Below, in pieces: positions 49,589-57,739 of a DNA stretch of 64,000 nt. The notes under the pieces were generated by a model. The model searched no databases. It worked only from the letters and a program-made list of their open reading frames with translations, and had not been told where the DNA came from. The DNA is from Streptomyces aurantiogriseus (lineage in GTDB: Bacteria > Actinomycetota > Actinomycetes > Streptomycetales > Streptomycetaceae): NCBI RefSeq assembly GCF_014649375.1, contig NZ_BMSX01000005.1, forward strand, positions 186,001-250,000, written 5' to 3'. How positions within the stretch are numbered: position 1 is the stretch's first letter; each line of letters begins with the position of its first letter. The translations under genes were made by a program, and so were the position numbers.

Positions 49589-50254
49589 ATGGCCGTCATC
49601 CACCACACTGCTCTCAAGCCGACCAAGCTGGAACTGCTCACCTCCTGGCTGCCCTCCCGACCGTGGTACGTCGGCGGCGCGGGCGAACCAGAATTGGCCA
49701 AGGCCGGCGGCTTCCGGCTGGACGACCCGCAGGGTGAGGTCGGGATCGAGTTCATGGTGGTCACCGACACCTCCGGCACTGCCCCCGCCACCTACCTGGT
49801 GCCGCTCACCTATCGCGGCGCCCCGCTCGACGGGGCGGAGCACGCCCTCGTCGGCACCATGGAGCACGGAGTGCTGGGGCGACGCTGGGCCTACGACGGC
49901 TGCCACGACCCGGTGCTGGTTGCCCAGTTGCTGGCCCTGATCGAGGGCCGGGTCCAGGCCCAGGACCAAAACACCAGCGACATCCCCGACCGGGAGGTCA
50001 CCCGCTCCTACATCGGTGACGGATTTACCCCCACGGACTTCACCACCAGTGCCACCGACGACCAAGAGGGCACTGAGCTGCCTGCTCCGCATGGCACGAC
50101 ACTCCGCTTGCACCGGGTCCTGCGCCCCGCCCCGGACAACGCGCCTCTCCTGCCACCGCAAGCGACTGGCCACGTCGCCGGCTCCTGGGACATGCCGGAT
50201 GGCACTCGCTCGCGGGGGCTGTTCGCTGTCTTGCACACCGGGTCTCGCGGCTAG
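49589..50254 (+). CDS. Maltokinase N-terminal cap-like domain protein
   Basis: 221 aa. The first ~120 residues resemble the N-cap of maltokinase (IHHTALKPTKLELLTSWLPS, FRLDDPQGEVGIEFMVVTDT, YLVPLTYRGAPLDGAEHALV, GTMEHGVLGRRWAYDG). The kinase domain of true maltokinases is absent, and the C-terminal half is not conserved. Free-standing cap proteins like this occur in many actinobacteria with unknown function. ATG at 49589 has CGGAAGAGAACC upstream. Confidence 0.85.
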   Translation: MAVIHHTALKPTKLELLTSWLPSRPWYVGGAGEPELAKAGGFRLDDPQGEVGIEFMVVTDTSGTAPATYLVPLTYRGAPLDGAEHALVGTMEHGVLGRRWAYDGCHDPVLVAQLLALIEGRVQAQDQNTSDIPDREVTRSYIGDGFTPTDFTTSATDDQEGTELPAPHGTTLRLHRVLRPAPDNAPLLPPQATGHVAGSWDMPDGTRSRGLFAVLHTGSRG

Positions 50255-50330
50255 GGCCTGTTGCGAAAGAGGGCGTTGGGCTTATCGAGTCCAATGAAAT
50301 AGCTGACCGGCAAGGGATGTTGATCACTTC

Positions 50331-50789
50331 ATGAGTCAACGACCAGCGCCTCGCTCACTATCCGACGAAGCCCTCTCTACCTTGCTTGGCCAGCAGCAGT
50401 TCGGCACGCTCGCCACCATCAAGCGCAGCGGCCATCCCCACCTGACAACCATGGCGTACAGCTGGGACCCCGGAGCCCGCATTTTGCGGTTCTCGACCAC
50501 GGCCGACCGGATCAAAGTCCAGCATCTGCGGCGCGATCCACGTGCGGCGCTGCACGTGTCGGGCGGCGACGTGTGGTCGTTTGCCGTCGCCGAAGGGCAG
50601 ACCGTGGTCTCTGAGAGTACGACTGTTCCTGGGGACGCGGTCGGGCGGGAACTGCTCGGGATGATCCCGAAGGCCGGGAGGCCCAAGGACGAAGCCGCGT
50701 TCCTGGAGGAGCTGGTTGCCGAACGCCGGGTGGTCATCCGGCTGAATGTGGACCGGCTGTACGGCACGGTGCTCGACATCGACGGCTAG
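50331..50789 (+). CDS. PPOX-class (F420/flavin-dependent) oxidoreductase
   Basis: 152-aa split-barrel protein. It has LGQQQFGTLATIKRSGHPHL, TMAYSWDPGARILRFSTTAD and IKVQHLRRDPRAALHVSGGD, with the basic residues that bind cofactor phosphates in F420-dependent reductases of this family. The C-terminal region reads AERRVVIRLNVDRLYGTVLD. It probably reduces a small organic substrate. An IS-end-like stretch (CTAGGGCCTGTTGCGAAAG, 50252-50270) lies upstream; no strong ribosome site is seen. Confidence 0.9.
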   Translation: MSQRPAPRSLSDEALSTLLGQQQFGTLATIKRSGHPHLTTMAYSWDPGARILRFSTTADRIKVQHLRRDPRAALHVSGGDVWSFAVAEGQTVVSESTTVPGDAVGRELLGMIPKAGRPKDEAAFLEELVAERRVVIRLNVDRLYGTVLDIDG

Positions 50790-51012
50790 GACATATCGGG
50801 TCTGTGCTGGTCACAGCCACTCGTTGAGGACTGCGACCAGCACGGTCGCCTCGTAGCGGACGGCGAGCTTGTCGTACCCAACGTCGGAACAGGTCGTAGA
50901 CGCAGTGCCAAGGGTCGTAGCGTTCCGGCACGTCGCGCCAGGGGGCGCCGGTGCGGGCCCGCCACCGTATGCCGTCTATCAGCTGCCGCCGCGTCCACAC
51001 CGGCGGACGGCC
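50790..51012 (-). mobile_element. Internally deleted IS5-family element
   Basis: The minus strand carries the N-terminal part of an IS5 transposase (VWTRRQLIDGIRWRARTGAP, WRDVPERYDPWHCVYDLFRR) up to about 50890. There it joins the extreme C-terminus in another frame (GYDKLAVRYEATVLVAVLNE, WL, stop at about 50815). The catalytic core is missing, so it is a short non-autonomous derivative or relic. It lies directly after the PPOX gene. Confidence 0.7.
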
Positions 51013-51043
51013 CGGCCCCGCCCGAGAGATTCGGGCGGGGCCG
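51013..51043. terminator. Perfect 13-bp hairpin
   Basis: CGGCCCCGCCCGA (51013-51025) pairs without mismatch with TCGGGCGGGGCCG (51031-51043) around the loop GAGAT. It lies between the IS derivative and a short minus-strand frame ending at 51067. It is the strongest stem in this part of the window and probably a terminator for minus-strand transcription. Confidence 0.7.
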
Positions 51044-51066
51044 CAGGGACGGGGCGGGGGCGAGGG

Positions 51067-51180
51067 TTACTTCTCGACGGTGCCGATGTTGGTGGACCGG
51101 TCGACGGCGACGCACTGGGTCTGCATGCCGCTGCCGTTGGTAGTGAGGACGGCGGCGATGCCGCGGCGGCGAGGGAAGTG
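51067..51180 (-). pseudogene. C-terminal end of an unidentified small gene
   Basis: The minus-strand frame ends LTTNGSGMQTQCVAVDRSTN, IGTVEK, stop, 24 bases before the perfect hairpin. That placement suggests a real gene end. Upstream, an exported-protein-like stretch (SVATSLAAAASPP) lies in another frame, so the gene may be frameshifted. No family recognised. Confidence 0.28.
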
Positions 51181-51304
51181 GCGACGGAGTCGGCCCGTGG
51201 GGCTACGGCGCCATAGCCTGCGCGCGGGCGGAGCAGGGCGGTCGCCCGTTGTCGGCGGACGCCCGCCATGGCATGGACGCGTACCACGGGCCAAGGCCGC
51301 CACC

Positions 51305-52000
51305 CTAGGCGGTGCCCGGGCCGGTTCGTGAGAGGCGGACCATGGCGCGGTAGAGGGCAGTGGGCCTGGGGGCTTCGGGCAGCTCGGGGATCGGTGCGTC
51401 GGGGGCGGCGTAGGAGCGGATCATGTGGCCGACGAGGCGGCGCCAGGCGTCGGGGGCGTCATCACCGGCGGCGGCGATGACGCCGGCGTTGGCGATGAGC
51501 AGGATGACGACGTCCTGGTGGGTGAAGTCGTCGCGCAGGTGCCCGGTGTTCTTGGCGCGGGCGATGAGTTCGAGCAGCCGGTCGTACGCCTCGGCGCGGC
51601 GGGCCTCCAGGGTCTTGGCCGTGGGGAAGGCCATGGTGAGGACGTCGGCGAAGCCGCGGTCGGCGGCCTGCATGGCGCAGATGGCGTGGAGGTAGCCGGT
51701 GAAACCGTGCCAGGGGTCGGGATCGTCCAGGGCGGCGGTGACGGCGGCGGCGTAGGCGTCCATGCGTTCGGCGAAGACGGCGGCGACGAGGTCGTCCTTG
51801 GTGGGGAAGCGGCGGGAGAGGGTGGCTTGGCCGACGCCGGCCTCGCGGGCGATGGAGGCCATGGACACGCCGAGTCCGGCGCGGGCATAGAGGCTGCGGG
51901 CGGCGGCCAGGATGCGGCAGCGGTTGCGTTCGGCGTCGGCGCGCAGTCCCGCTCCGGGCTGCTGGTCCGAGGTGTCGCCGGGAACTGCGGAAGAAGTCAT
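51305..52000 (-). CDS. TetR family transcriptional regulator
   Basis: 231 aa. The N-terminal DNA-binding domain is standard: RCRILAAARSLYARAGLGVS, MASIAREAGVGQATLSRRFP, TKDDLVAAVFAER. The ligand-binding C-terminal domain contains DVLTMAFPTAKTLEARRAEA and VVILLIANAGVIAAAGDDAP. It is divergent from the remaining part of an LLM-oxidoreductase gene, and an inverted repeat lies just inside the shared region, so it probably repressed that gene and itself. Confidence 0.94.
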   Translation of the reverse strand: MTSSAVPGDTSDQQPGAGLRADAERNRCRILAAARSLYARAGLGVSMASIAREAGVGQATLSRRFPTKDDLVAAVFAERMDAYAAAVTAALDDPDPWHGFTGYLHAICAMQAADRGFADVLTMAFPTAKTLEARRAEAYDRLLELIARAKNTGHLRDDFTHQDVVILLIANAGVIAAAGDDAPDAWRRLVGHMIRSYAAPDAPIPELPEAPRPTALYRAMVRLSRTGPGTA

Positions 52001-52015
52001 GCCCGCATTCTATCT

Positions 52016-52037
52016 AACTGGAATGGGTTCCCCAGTT
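52016..52037. promoter_or_regulatory. Probable TetR operator
   Basis: AACTGG (52016-52021) and CCAGTT (52032-52037) form a dyad with a 10-base centre; GAA/TTC inside extends the symmetry. It lies 16 bases upstream of the TetR start in AT-richer DNA, the expected place for an autoregulatory operator. Confidence 0.65.
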
Positions 52038-52553
52038 CTGAGGCTGGGCACCGGGGGCAGCCCGGATTCGGTGTACCGCGCCGTCGAGCTCGGGTTGCCG
52101 ATGTTCCTCGGCGTCCTGGGCGGCACCCCCGAGCACTGGGCGCGTTACGGGCACGCCTACCGCGACGCCTGGGACGAGGCCGGTCACCCCGCCGAGCAGG
52201 CCGCGATCGCGGTCGCCGTGCACGGGTTCGTCGCCGAGTTCGGCACCCAGGCCCGGTCGACGTATCTGGACTACGAGCACCGCATGATGGCCGAGGGCTC
52301 AGCCGAAGTGGGTCGTCCCGCCCCGTCCCGCGCCGACCGCGCCGCGGCCCTCGGACCCGACGGCATGGTCTTCGTCGGCAGCCCCGACGAGATCGCCGAC
52401 CGCATCCTCCACCTGCACGGACTCCTCGGCCACACCCGCCAGATCCTTCAGATGGACGTCGGCGGTATGCCGCAGCGCGAATGCCTGCGCGCCATCGAAC
52501 TCCTCGGCACGAAAGTCCTCCCCCAGATCCGCGCCGAACTGGCGAAACCATGA
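52023..52553 (+). pseudogene. LLM-class flavin-dependent oxidoreductase, N-terminal half missing
   Basis: About 176 codons that match the second half of a luciferase-like monooxygenase of ~350 aa: LGTGGSPDSVYRAVELGLPM, FLGVLGGTPEHWARYGHAYR, DGMVFVGSPDEIADRILHLH, LQMDVGGMPQRECLRAIELL. The barrel's first half, with its flavin site, is absent, and the frame opens inside the TetR operator. The 5' half was deleted. A second, shorter C-terminus-like string (LATEVAPAIRREPAP) follows at about 52720. Confidence 0.72.
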
Positions 52554-52884
52554 GCCGGCGCCGTCCCCGCCACGGCGGCCACCTGCTCTCTCGCGCTTTC
52601 CGCCATACGGTCGGCTCGGCGCGCCCCCGACCAGTTGCTGAGGCGTCTGCGGGCCCAGCGGACCCAGCGGTGCAACCCCAGGCCGACCGCCAACCAACCC
52701 GCCGGACTCCTCGCCACCGAAGTCGCCCCCGCCATCCGCAGGGAACCCGCCCCGCCGCCCGAAGTGACCGCGGCGTGATGACCTCCGCCACCGGCTTACG
52801 CGCCCGTGCCCCTCCGACTCCCCTCACCCCCCAGGCGCCTGCCCGCCCTCAGTGATCCCCCCCACCATGAAGGAGTAGACCGGA
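52554..52884. other. Gap with weak similarity to the LLM tail
   Basis: One plus-strand frame reads LLRRLRAQRTQRCNPRPTAN and then LATEVAPAIRREPAPPPEV before a stop near 52770, echoing the end of the preceding LLM fragment. No start or ribosome site. The remainder is leader DNA of the dioxygenase gene, with AAGGAG at 52870. Confidence 0.3.
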
Positions 52885-53772
52885 ATGACCACGACCACCG
52901 ATCCGTCCTACGTCGACCCGGCGCTGATCAACCCCCGCACGGTACGTCTCGTCGAGGCGTTCAAGGACGCGCTGGCCCGCCTCCGCGACGAGGAAGGGCT
53001 GACCTTCGACGACATCAACGCCGTCACCGAGCTGTTCCAGCAGCTCCAGAAGGCCACCGGCGCCCCCCTCGCGTTGGTCGCCATGCCCCTGTACGGCGAG
53101 CTCTTCCAGGGCGGCCGGGACGGCTACACCCCCTCCGAGGATGTCAAGAGCCCCACCGTCATCCCTGGCTCCCCGCGTATCGACAACCCTGGCGTCCTGC
53201 CGATGCGGCCGGACGAGCCCGGTGTCCCGCTGGTCGTGTCCGGCCGTGTTCTGGACGGGAACGGTCAGCCGCTTTCGGGCGCCAAGCTGGAGATCTACCA
53301 CGCGGCCAACAACGGCAACTACTCCGGTCTGTACGACGACGGAGTGCCCAAGTACAACCTGCGTGGGCACCTGTTCACGGACGACGACGGCCGCTACGCC
53401 TTCACCACCGTCACCCCCGTCGCCTACGCCGATGCCTACGCCATGGAGATCGACAGCGTCGTCGAGGCCGCCGCGGCTCTCGGCCGCAGCCTCTACCGTC
53501 CGGCCCACATCCACTACGAGGTCCACCACCCCGACCTGGTCACCCCCTGGTTCGGGGAGATCTACTTCAAGGGGGACCCGGTCATCCCGGTCGACTTCGT
53601 GGGCTCGAAGCTGGCCCACCCCGCCCTGCAGGCGGACACCGCGTTGCACGAGGACCCCGAGGACATAGCCGGACACGGTTTCCAGGGCCCGTACCGCACG
53701 ATGGAGTTCGACTTCGTCCTCAAGACCCGCACCAGCCCGGACACCATCACCCGGAAGGAGGAGAAGGCGTGA
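52885..53772 (+). CDS. Intradiol ring-cleavage dioxygenase
   Basis: 295-aa non-haem Fe(III) enzyme that opens a catechol-type ring between the hydroxyls. An N-terminal helical dioxygenase domain (DDINAVTELFQQLQKATGAP) is followed by the catalytic beta-sandwich. Iron ligands are visible: Tyr in NNGNYSGLYDDG, Tyr in TPVAYADAYA, and two His in RPAHIHYEVHH. The size fits catechol or hydroxyquinol 1,2-dioxygenases; which substrate it takes cannot be read from the sequence. GAAGGAG upstream. Its stop overlaps the GTG of a SnoaL-like gene. Confidence 0.93.
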   Translation: MTTTTDPSYVDPALINPRTVRLVEAFKDALARLRDEEGLTFDDINAVTELFQQLQKATGAPLALVAMPLYGELFQGGRDGYTPSEDVKSPTVIPGSPRIDNPGVLPMRPDEPGVPLVVSGRVLDGNGQPLSGAKLEIYHAANNGNYSGLYDDGVPKYNLRGHLFTDDDGRYAFTTVTPVAYADAYAMEIDSVVEAAAALGRSLYRPAHIHYEVHHPDLVTPWFGEIYFKGDPVIPVDFVGSKLAHPALQADTALHEDPEDIAGHGFQGPYRTMEFDFVLKTRTSPDTITRKEEKA

Positions 53773-54204
53773 CTCCCGAGGATGCCGCGGCCTGGTCGCT
53801 GGCCCGGCTGAACACGGCCTTCTTCCACCCCTACGACCGCCACGAGCACGACGAACTGCTCCAACTGTTCTGCCCCCGACGCCTTGTACGAGGTGCGTGG
53901 ACGCAAGCTGCGCGGTCATGCCGAGATCCTGGACGTGCTCCACGCTCGTTCCGGTCCCGAGGTGACGGTCCGTCATCTCGTCACGAACCAGCACTTCCAC
54001 AGCATCGGGGACAGAACCGCACAGGGCACCGTCTCCCTGATCGCCTACGGCGGACCCACCCCCGACGGCGAGGGCCCTGCCCTCTATCCGGCCGCGAACG
54101 CCGGACACCTCGTCGAACTGAACGACCACTACCGGCTCGACAACGGGCACTGGAAGATCGCCCACCGCACAGCCCACACGATCCTCGCCCCAGCCCCCGC
54201 CTGA
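53769..54204 (+). pseudogene. SnoaL/NTF2-like protein broken by a homopolymer frameshift
   Basis: Starts at a GTG overlapping the dioxygenase stop with GGAGGAGAAGG upstream. The first frame reads PEDAAAWSLARLNTAFFHPY, ELLQLFCP; the next frame continues ALYEVRGRKLRGHAEILDVL, VRHLVTNQHFHSIGDRTAQG, YRLDNGHWKIAHRTAHTILA. The switch falls in a run of five C at 53873-53877; four C would give the expected LFCPDALYEV. The product would be a SnoaL_4-type protein of about 144 aa. Real mutation or sequencing error cannot be told apart here. Confidence 0.85.
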
Positions 54205-54470
54205 TCACCCTTACAGGGTCATCGTGTCTCGTCCGCGGGAACCGCCATGGCCGTTCCCGCCGACGAGCATCCGCCCGTCGGGGAAGAGCCGACCACCCGC
54301 GGCGGATCACCAAGTACCAGCAGTCCGGCGAAGCGACCCGTGCTGCCGCCGGTTCACCCAGTTCCACCCTGCGGTCCTTCGCCCGGCCTGCAGGTGAGGG
54401 GGTGTCAGAGTCCACCAGTCGCCCGGCGATTCGGCGTCGGCCAGGCCACGATCGACACCTGATTGCTGCC

Positions 54471-54866
54471 TCAGCAGGAACTGCCGCAGGACGATGAGCT
54501 GCTGCTGCATGAAGAGGAGCTCCCGCACGAGGAAGAACTTCCGCTCGACGACGAGCCACTGTCACAGGACGACGACGAACCGCTGCCGCACGAGGAACTG
54601 TTCGACGCGCCGTCGTACGAGGTGCCCCCCATGACGTACCAGGACGAGTCGCTGAACGACCCGCCACCGGCACTCCTCGCTGCTCCCGCGCTCCCCGGCG
54701 ACCAGACCCTGTTGCCACGCCCGGCGCCACCACTGCCGACGCTGCCGACGGATGCCTGCCGGCCCAGATCCGCCCATGCCCGCCGCCAGGCCCGCCGGAG
54801 CATCCACGTGGACCAGGTGACGAGGCCCAGCACGGCCGCGCCCACCAGAACGAGCGTCATCAGCAT
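54471..54866 (-). CDS. Membrane protein with a Ser/Cys-rich tail
   Basis: 131 aa. It opens with one membrane helix (MLMTLVLVGAAVLGLVTWST) followed by basic residues (RRAWRRAWADLGRQ). Then comes a Gly-rich linker, the segment SDSSWYVMGGTSYDG, and a ~45-residue tail made almost only of Ser, Gly and Cys (blocks such as SSSSCGSSSSC; eight cysteines). The ATG at 54866 has GGGGGGAGAG upstream and overlaps the end of the preceding gene by seven bases. The opposite strand also has an open frame, but lacks a start context. Metal binding or cross-linking by the tail is possible; no family name is known to me. Confidence 0.7.
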   Translation of the reverse strand: MLMTLVLVGAAVLGLVTWSTWMLRRAWRRAWADLGRQASVGSVGSGGAGRGNRVWSPGSAGAARSAGGGSFSDSSWYVMGGTSYDGASNSSSCGSGSSSSCDSGSSSSGSSSSCGSSSSCSSSSSSCGSSC

Positions 54867-55312
54867 GATCTCTCCCCCCGTAACCGCCGGGCCTTCGCAC
54901 CGGCTGCTTTCGAGGGTGCCCGGAGGCATACCTGCTTCAAGCCTTCCTTGAGCAAGCCCAGAGGTTCAGCGAGCAGGCCGTAGGAATCCATACGCCCCGG
55001 CCGAACCGCTCGCAGCCGACGCGGCGCCGCGTACACACCGATCCAGTCGCCGGGGTCGAGGACGCCTCGCAGTTGTTCGTCGACGCTGACGGCGGCGCGC
55101 TCCGACCGCTTGAGCGCACGCAGCCCGACGGGTTCGAGTTCGCAGTCGTGGTCGATCCACGCGGAGCGGGTGGTCAGCCGGGGGTGGATGCGGGGCCAGG
55201 CCATCGCGCGGGCGGTCCCCTGTCGGTCGGTGACCTGCGCCCTGGCTGCGTCCGGCTTTCTCCGCGTCTCGGGCTTGTTGAAGCGGAACTCCTTGCGGCG
55301 CTTCGTGGCCAC
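54860..55312 (-). CDS. Hypothetical protein
   Basis: 150 codons from MATKRRKEFRFNKPETRRK to its stop, which overlaps the next gene. The most protein-like part is TRSAWIDHDCELEPVGLRAL, then DEQLRGVLDPGDWIGVYAAP and MDSYGLLAEPLGLLKEGLKQ. There is no known domain. The start lies close to an IS relic (55330), so the true 5' end may have been replaced. The seven-base overlap with the Ser/Cys-tail gene suggests co-expression. Confidence 0.4.
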   Translation of the reverse strand: MATKRRKEFRFNKPETRRKPDAARAQVTDRQGTARAMAWPRIHPRLTTRSAWIDHDCELEPVGLRALKRSERAAVSVDEQLRGVLDPGDWIGVYAAPRRLRAVRPGRMDSYGLLAEPLGLLKEGLKQVCLRAPSKAAGAKARRLRGERSC

Positions 55313-55329
55313 CCCACCAGCTCAATGGG

Positions 55330-55740
55330 ATCCTGCGTCGTCTCGTGCGCGCGGCGAAGGTCGCAACGCCGAGCCGAGTGCATGCGTCTTGCACGCACAG
55401 AGCATCATGACCTTCGCCAACGTGGCCGCCGCCGGCCAAAACATCGGTGCCGGAAAGAAAATGGCGGGCCGCAAGCGCCATGTCGGCGTGGACACCCTGG
55501 GACTTCTGCTGGCCGTGTGGGTCACTGCCGCCAGCGTCTCCGACGACACCGGTGGCATCCACCTGCTGTCACAGATCGCCGTCACCAACCCGCCCGTCAC
55601 CAGGCTCTTGAGCGGACCTTCGGCTGACTCATGCACCACCGCCGGCTCTCCCCTGACTACGAAGCACGTCACCGCGACGAGCTGGACCAGGCCAAACGTG
55701 GTGTGCGGTCCGGGTGTTACCTGCGCCGCTTGCACCCGGT
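55330..55740 (+). pseudogene. Relic of an IS5/IS402-type transposase
   Basis: One frame reads AEPSACVLHAQSIMTFANVA, KMAGRKRHVGVDTLGLLLAV, WVTAASVSDDTGGIHLLSQI, the conserved centre of IS402-type transposases. A shifted frame then reads LERTFG, stop, LMHHRRLSPDYEARHRDEL, the C-terminal ERTFGWLMHHRR motif with Trp changed to a TGA. Both a deletion and a nonsense codon are present. Inactive. Confidence 0.75.
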
Positions 55741-55935
55741 AGCGTCCCGCCGCCATCTCGACCCGCAAGCATTCGTCCTCATGCGCCTCGTCCCCCGGCC
55801 AGGCTGAGTCCATCAGCACCACCGGGCCCGGCACGTCCCATGTCACCGTCTCCTCCCGGACGACGGACGCGAGAGCCGTATCGACGCTGCCGTCGACATC
55901 GCACGCCCTGTCGTACTGGTCGTTTCAGAATGGGA
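55690..55935 (-). pseudogene. Imm21-like immunity protein fragment
   Basis: The minus strand, open after a TGA near 55930, reads QYDRACDVDGSVDTALASVV, ETVTWDVPGPVVLMDSAWPG, CLRVEMAAGRYRVQAAQVTP and TTFGLVQL. This follows the pattern of Imm21-type immunity proteins (DYDRACxVDG ... GRYRVxxA ... LVQL). The N-terminal third is in another frame or lost, and the other end runs into the IS relic. The exact junctions are uncertain. Confidence 0.45.
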
Positions 55936-56037
55936 TCCGCAGGCGGCGGAGGAGCTGACGCGGCATCTCCGGCTGCTTGAAGCCTCCTGCTCGGAAAGTG
56001 TTAGCGGGAAGCTGCCCGTTCCAGTACAACGATCGCT

Positions 56038-56439
56038 ATGAGTTGGGTGGCGAACGTGATGATCTCGGTTGACATGGCCGACAACGCAAATGTGGAGGCA
56101 TTGAGCGAGTGGTTGCGTACGGAAGCCCCTCGTCGTGCTCAACCGGAGACCCGTGGGGTGGGGTTCCTGAAGCTGCTCACCAGCGCTGAGTCCAACCAGT
56201 GGGGCGGCTGGAAGCAGCCCGAGTGCGAGGTGTGGGCGGGCGCCTTGAACCATGCCGATCTCGACGCCCTCAAACAGCGGGTGTTCGAGACGCCATGGCG
56301 AGAGCCGAACCTGGTCCAGCTCTTGATGATGGACCAGGAGGAAGGGTTCTTCCGCATGTGGATGATCCGCGGCAATGAACTGCGGCAGTTTGCACCGCTG
56401 GAGCCAAACGAAGAGGACGAGGGCTTCTACCTGAACTGA
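56038..56439 (+). CDS. Conserved hypothetical protein, 133 aa
   Basis: A compact acidic protein: MSWVANVMISVDMADNANVE, TRGVGFLKLLTSAESNQWGG, CEVWAGALNHADLDALKQRV, LLMMDQEEGFFRMWMIRGNE, with an acidic end (PNEEDEGFYLN). It has no signal peptide, membrane helix or known catalytic motif. The length, composition and setting among immunity-like and IS debris suggest a small immunity-type protein, but I cannot name the family. Confidence 0.65.
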   Translation: MSWVANVMISVDMADNANVEALSEWLRTEAPRRAQPETRGVGFLKLLTSAESNQWGGWKQPECEVWAGALNHADLDALKQRVFETPWREPNLVQLLMMDQEEGFFRMWMIRGNELRQFAPLEPNEEDEGFYLN

Positions 56440-56542
56440 TGAGCTGGGTCAGTGGCGTCACGCCGGCCGACTCACGGAGCGTTTCAGCCCGTGTTGCGCT
56501 GTGGGCCCGTGCTCGACGACCGTGATCGGCAGGGTGTCGGGG

Positions 56543-56815
56543 GTGCGTGCTGATCTTGTTCCTGACGACCTGTGGGAGCGGGTTGCTCCGCTGCTGCCAC
56601 CTGCTCCCGAGCGGCGCCGCCGCCATCCGGGGCGGTTGCGCGTTCCCGACCGGGCAGCGCTCGCCGGCGTGATGTATGTGCTGCGGACCGGTGTGGCCTG
56701 GCGGGACGTTCCCGGGGAGACTGCGGGCTGCTCTGGAGTGACGGCCTGGCGCAGGCTGCGCGACTGGACAGAGGCCGGCACGGTCAGGTTCGCTGCGCGC
56801 TGGCCGCCAGAAGGC
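56543..56815 (+). pseudogene. N-terminal part of an IS5-family transposase
   Basis: From a GTG: VRADLVPDDLWERVAPLLPP, RLRVPDRAALAGVMYVLRTG, VAWRDVPGETAGCSGVTAWR, RLRDWTEAG. This is the DUF4096-like first domain of IS5 transposases. After about 90 codons the sequence meets the 3' end of the phosphotransferase gene; no catalytic core remains. Confidence 0.72.
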
Positions 56816-56834
56816 CGGGCGACAGGCGGATTGG

Positions 56835-57605
56835 CTACTCGAACAGATGCCGGTGCGCCTTGCTCCAGTCGATCCTGTTGTCGAGTTCGGTCAGGAACCC
56901 ATCGGCAGCCCAGGTGGCCTGGGGCTCGTGCCCCTGCTCAGCCAGCCGGCGCACGAGGTCGGCATTGTCTTGTTGTCCGGCGATGACGGCGTCGACGATC
57001 CCCGCGGCCGAGTCGAGGCCGTACGCGCTGCAGAAGTCCTCCAGCCGCGAACGGCGGTCGGGCGGCGCCGGGTACTGCAGCCAGCGCAGGCAATCTGCAT
57101 CGTTGCGGAACGGGGCAACGTACTCCAGGGCGTAGGCCACGTCGTGCATGCGTGGTGCCGGGCGGGCGAAGTCCCAGTCGATGATTCCCATCGGCTGGTT
57201 ACCCTGCCAGACGACGTTCCAGGGACCGAAGTCCCCATGGCAGATGACCTCGTCGTCGCCTGGGCTGCCTGCGTCCGTGGACCAGCTCGCGCCCGGCGGA
57301 GGCGAAAAGCTCCTGCAGGCATCGTGGTAGTCGCGCAACAGCCGGGCGAAGTTCCTCAGACCTTGGCCGTCCACGACCTTGGCCCAGCCCGAAGGACCGG
57401 AGTCACCCTCGATGTAGGTAAGGACCTCACGCCCCTCGTCGTCGATTCCCAGCGGCTGCGGCGCATAGGCAAAGCCAACCTCCGCCAGGTGCCGCAGCAA
57501 CGCATGGACGGTGGGTGTCCACGGCTGGACGGGCCTGCGGACAGTGTCGCCGATCCGCACCACCCGACGATGGGCACCGTCCTGCATCACTTCCTCACTC
57601 GACAC
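56835..57605 (-). CDS. Phosphotransferase of the aminoglycoside/choline kinase type
   Basis: About 256 aa. The kinase core is complete: LTYIEGDSGPSGWAKVVDGQ, the catalytic loop VICHGDFGPWNVVWQG (His, Asp, Asn) and the DFG-equivalent IIDWDFARPAPRMHDVAYAL. The C-terminal helices (FCSAYGLDSAAGIVDAVIAG) are typical of APH-fold enzymes. The start may be GTG at 57605 or ATG at 57587 (GAGGAA just upstream). The substrate could be an antibiotic or a small metabolite. IS fragments lie on both sides. Confidence 0.88.
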   Translation of the reverse strand: MSSEEVMQDGAHRRVVRIGDTVRRPVQPWTPTVHALLRHLAEVGFAYAPQPLGIDDEGREVLTYIEGDSGPSGWAKVVDGQGLRNFARLLRDYHDACRSFSPPPGASWSTDAGSPGDDEVICHGDFGPWNVVWQGNQPMGIIDWDFARPAPRMHDVAYALEYVAPFRNDADCLRWLQYPAPPDRRSRLEDFCSAYGLDSAAGIVDAVIAGQQDNADLVRRLAEQGHEPQATWAADGFLTELDNRIDWSKAHRHLFE

Positions 57606-57739
57606 GCGGTTCACGTTACCCAGCCGCCTGAAGGCGCGGCACCTCGATTGACCCAGCCCGCATGTGGCTCGTTCAGCCACGGACGGCCAGGGCTTTCCTC
57701 CCGCCTCCGTAACGGGACAGCGCGTGAAACGATCTGTCC

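Noticed and set aside
50252..50300. IS-end-like sequence (CTAGGGCCTGTTGCGAAAG) before the PPOX gene
   Set aside because: No matching opposite end or transposase fragment nearby, so it is mentioned only as context.
54301..54462. String KYQQSGEATRA and RRFGVGQATIDT, resembling a recombinase or transposase HTH tail
   Set aside because: Too short and spread over different frames to support a call.
54463..54951. Plus-strand acidic frame (LPHEEELPLDDE repeats) opposite the Ser/Cys-tail gene
   Set aside because: It lacks a good start and ribosome site, while the minus strand has a typical membrane helix start and a coupled upstream gene. Kept as an alternative only.
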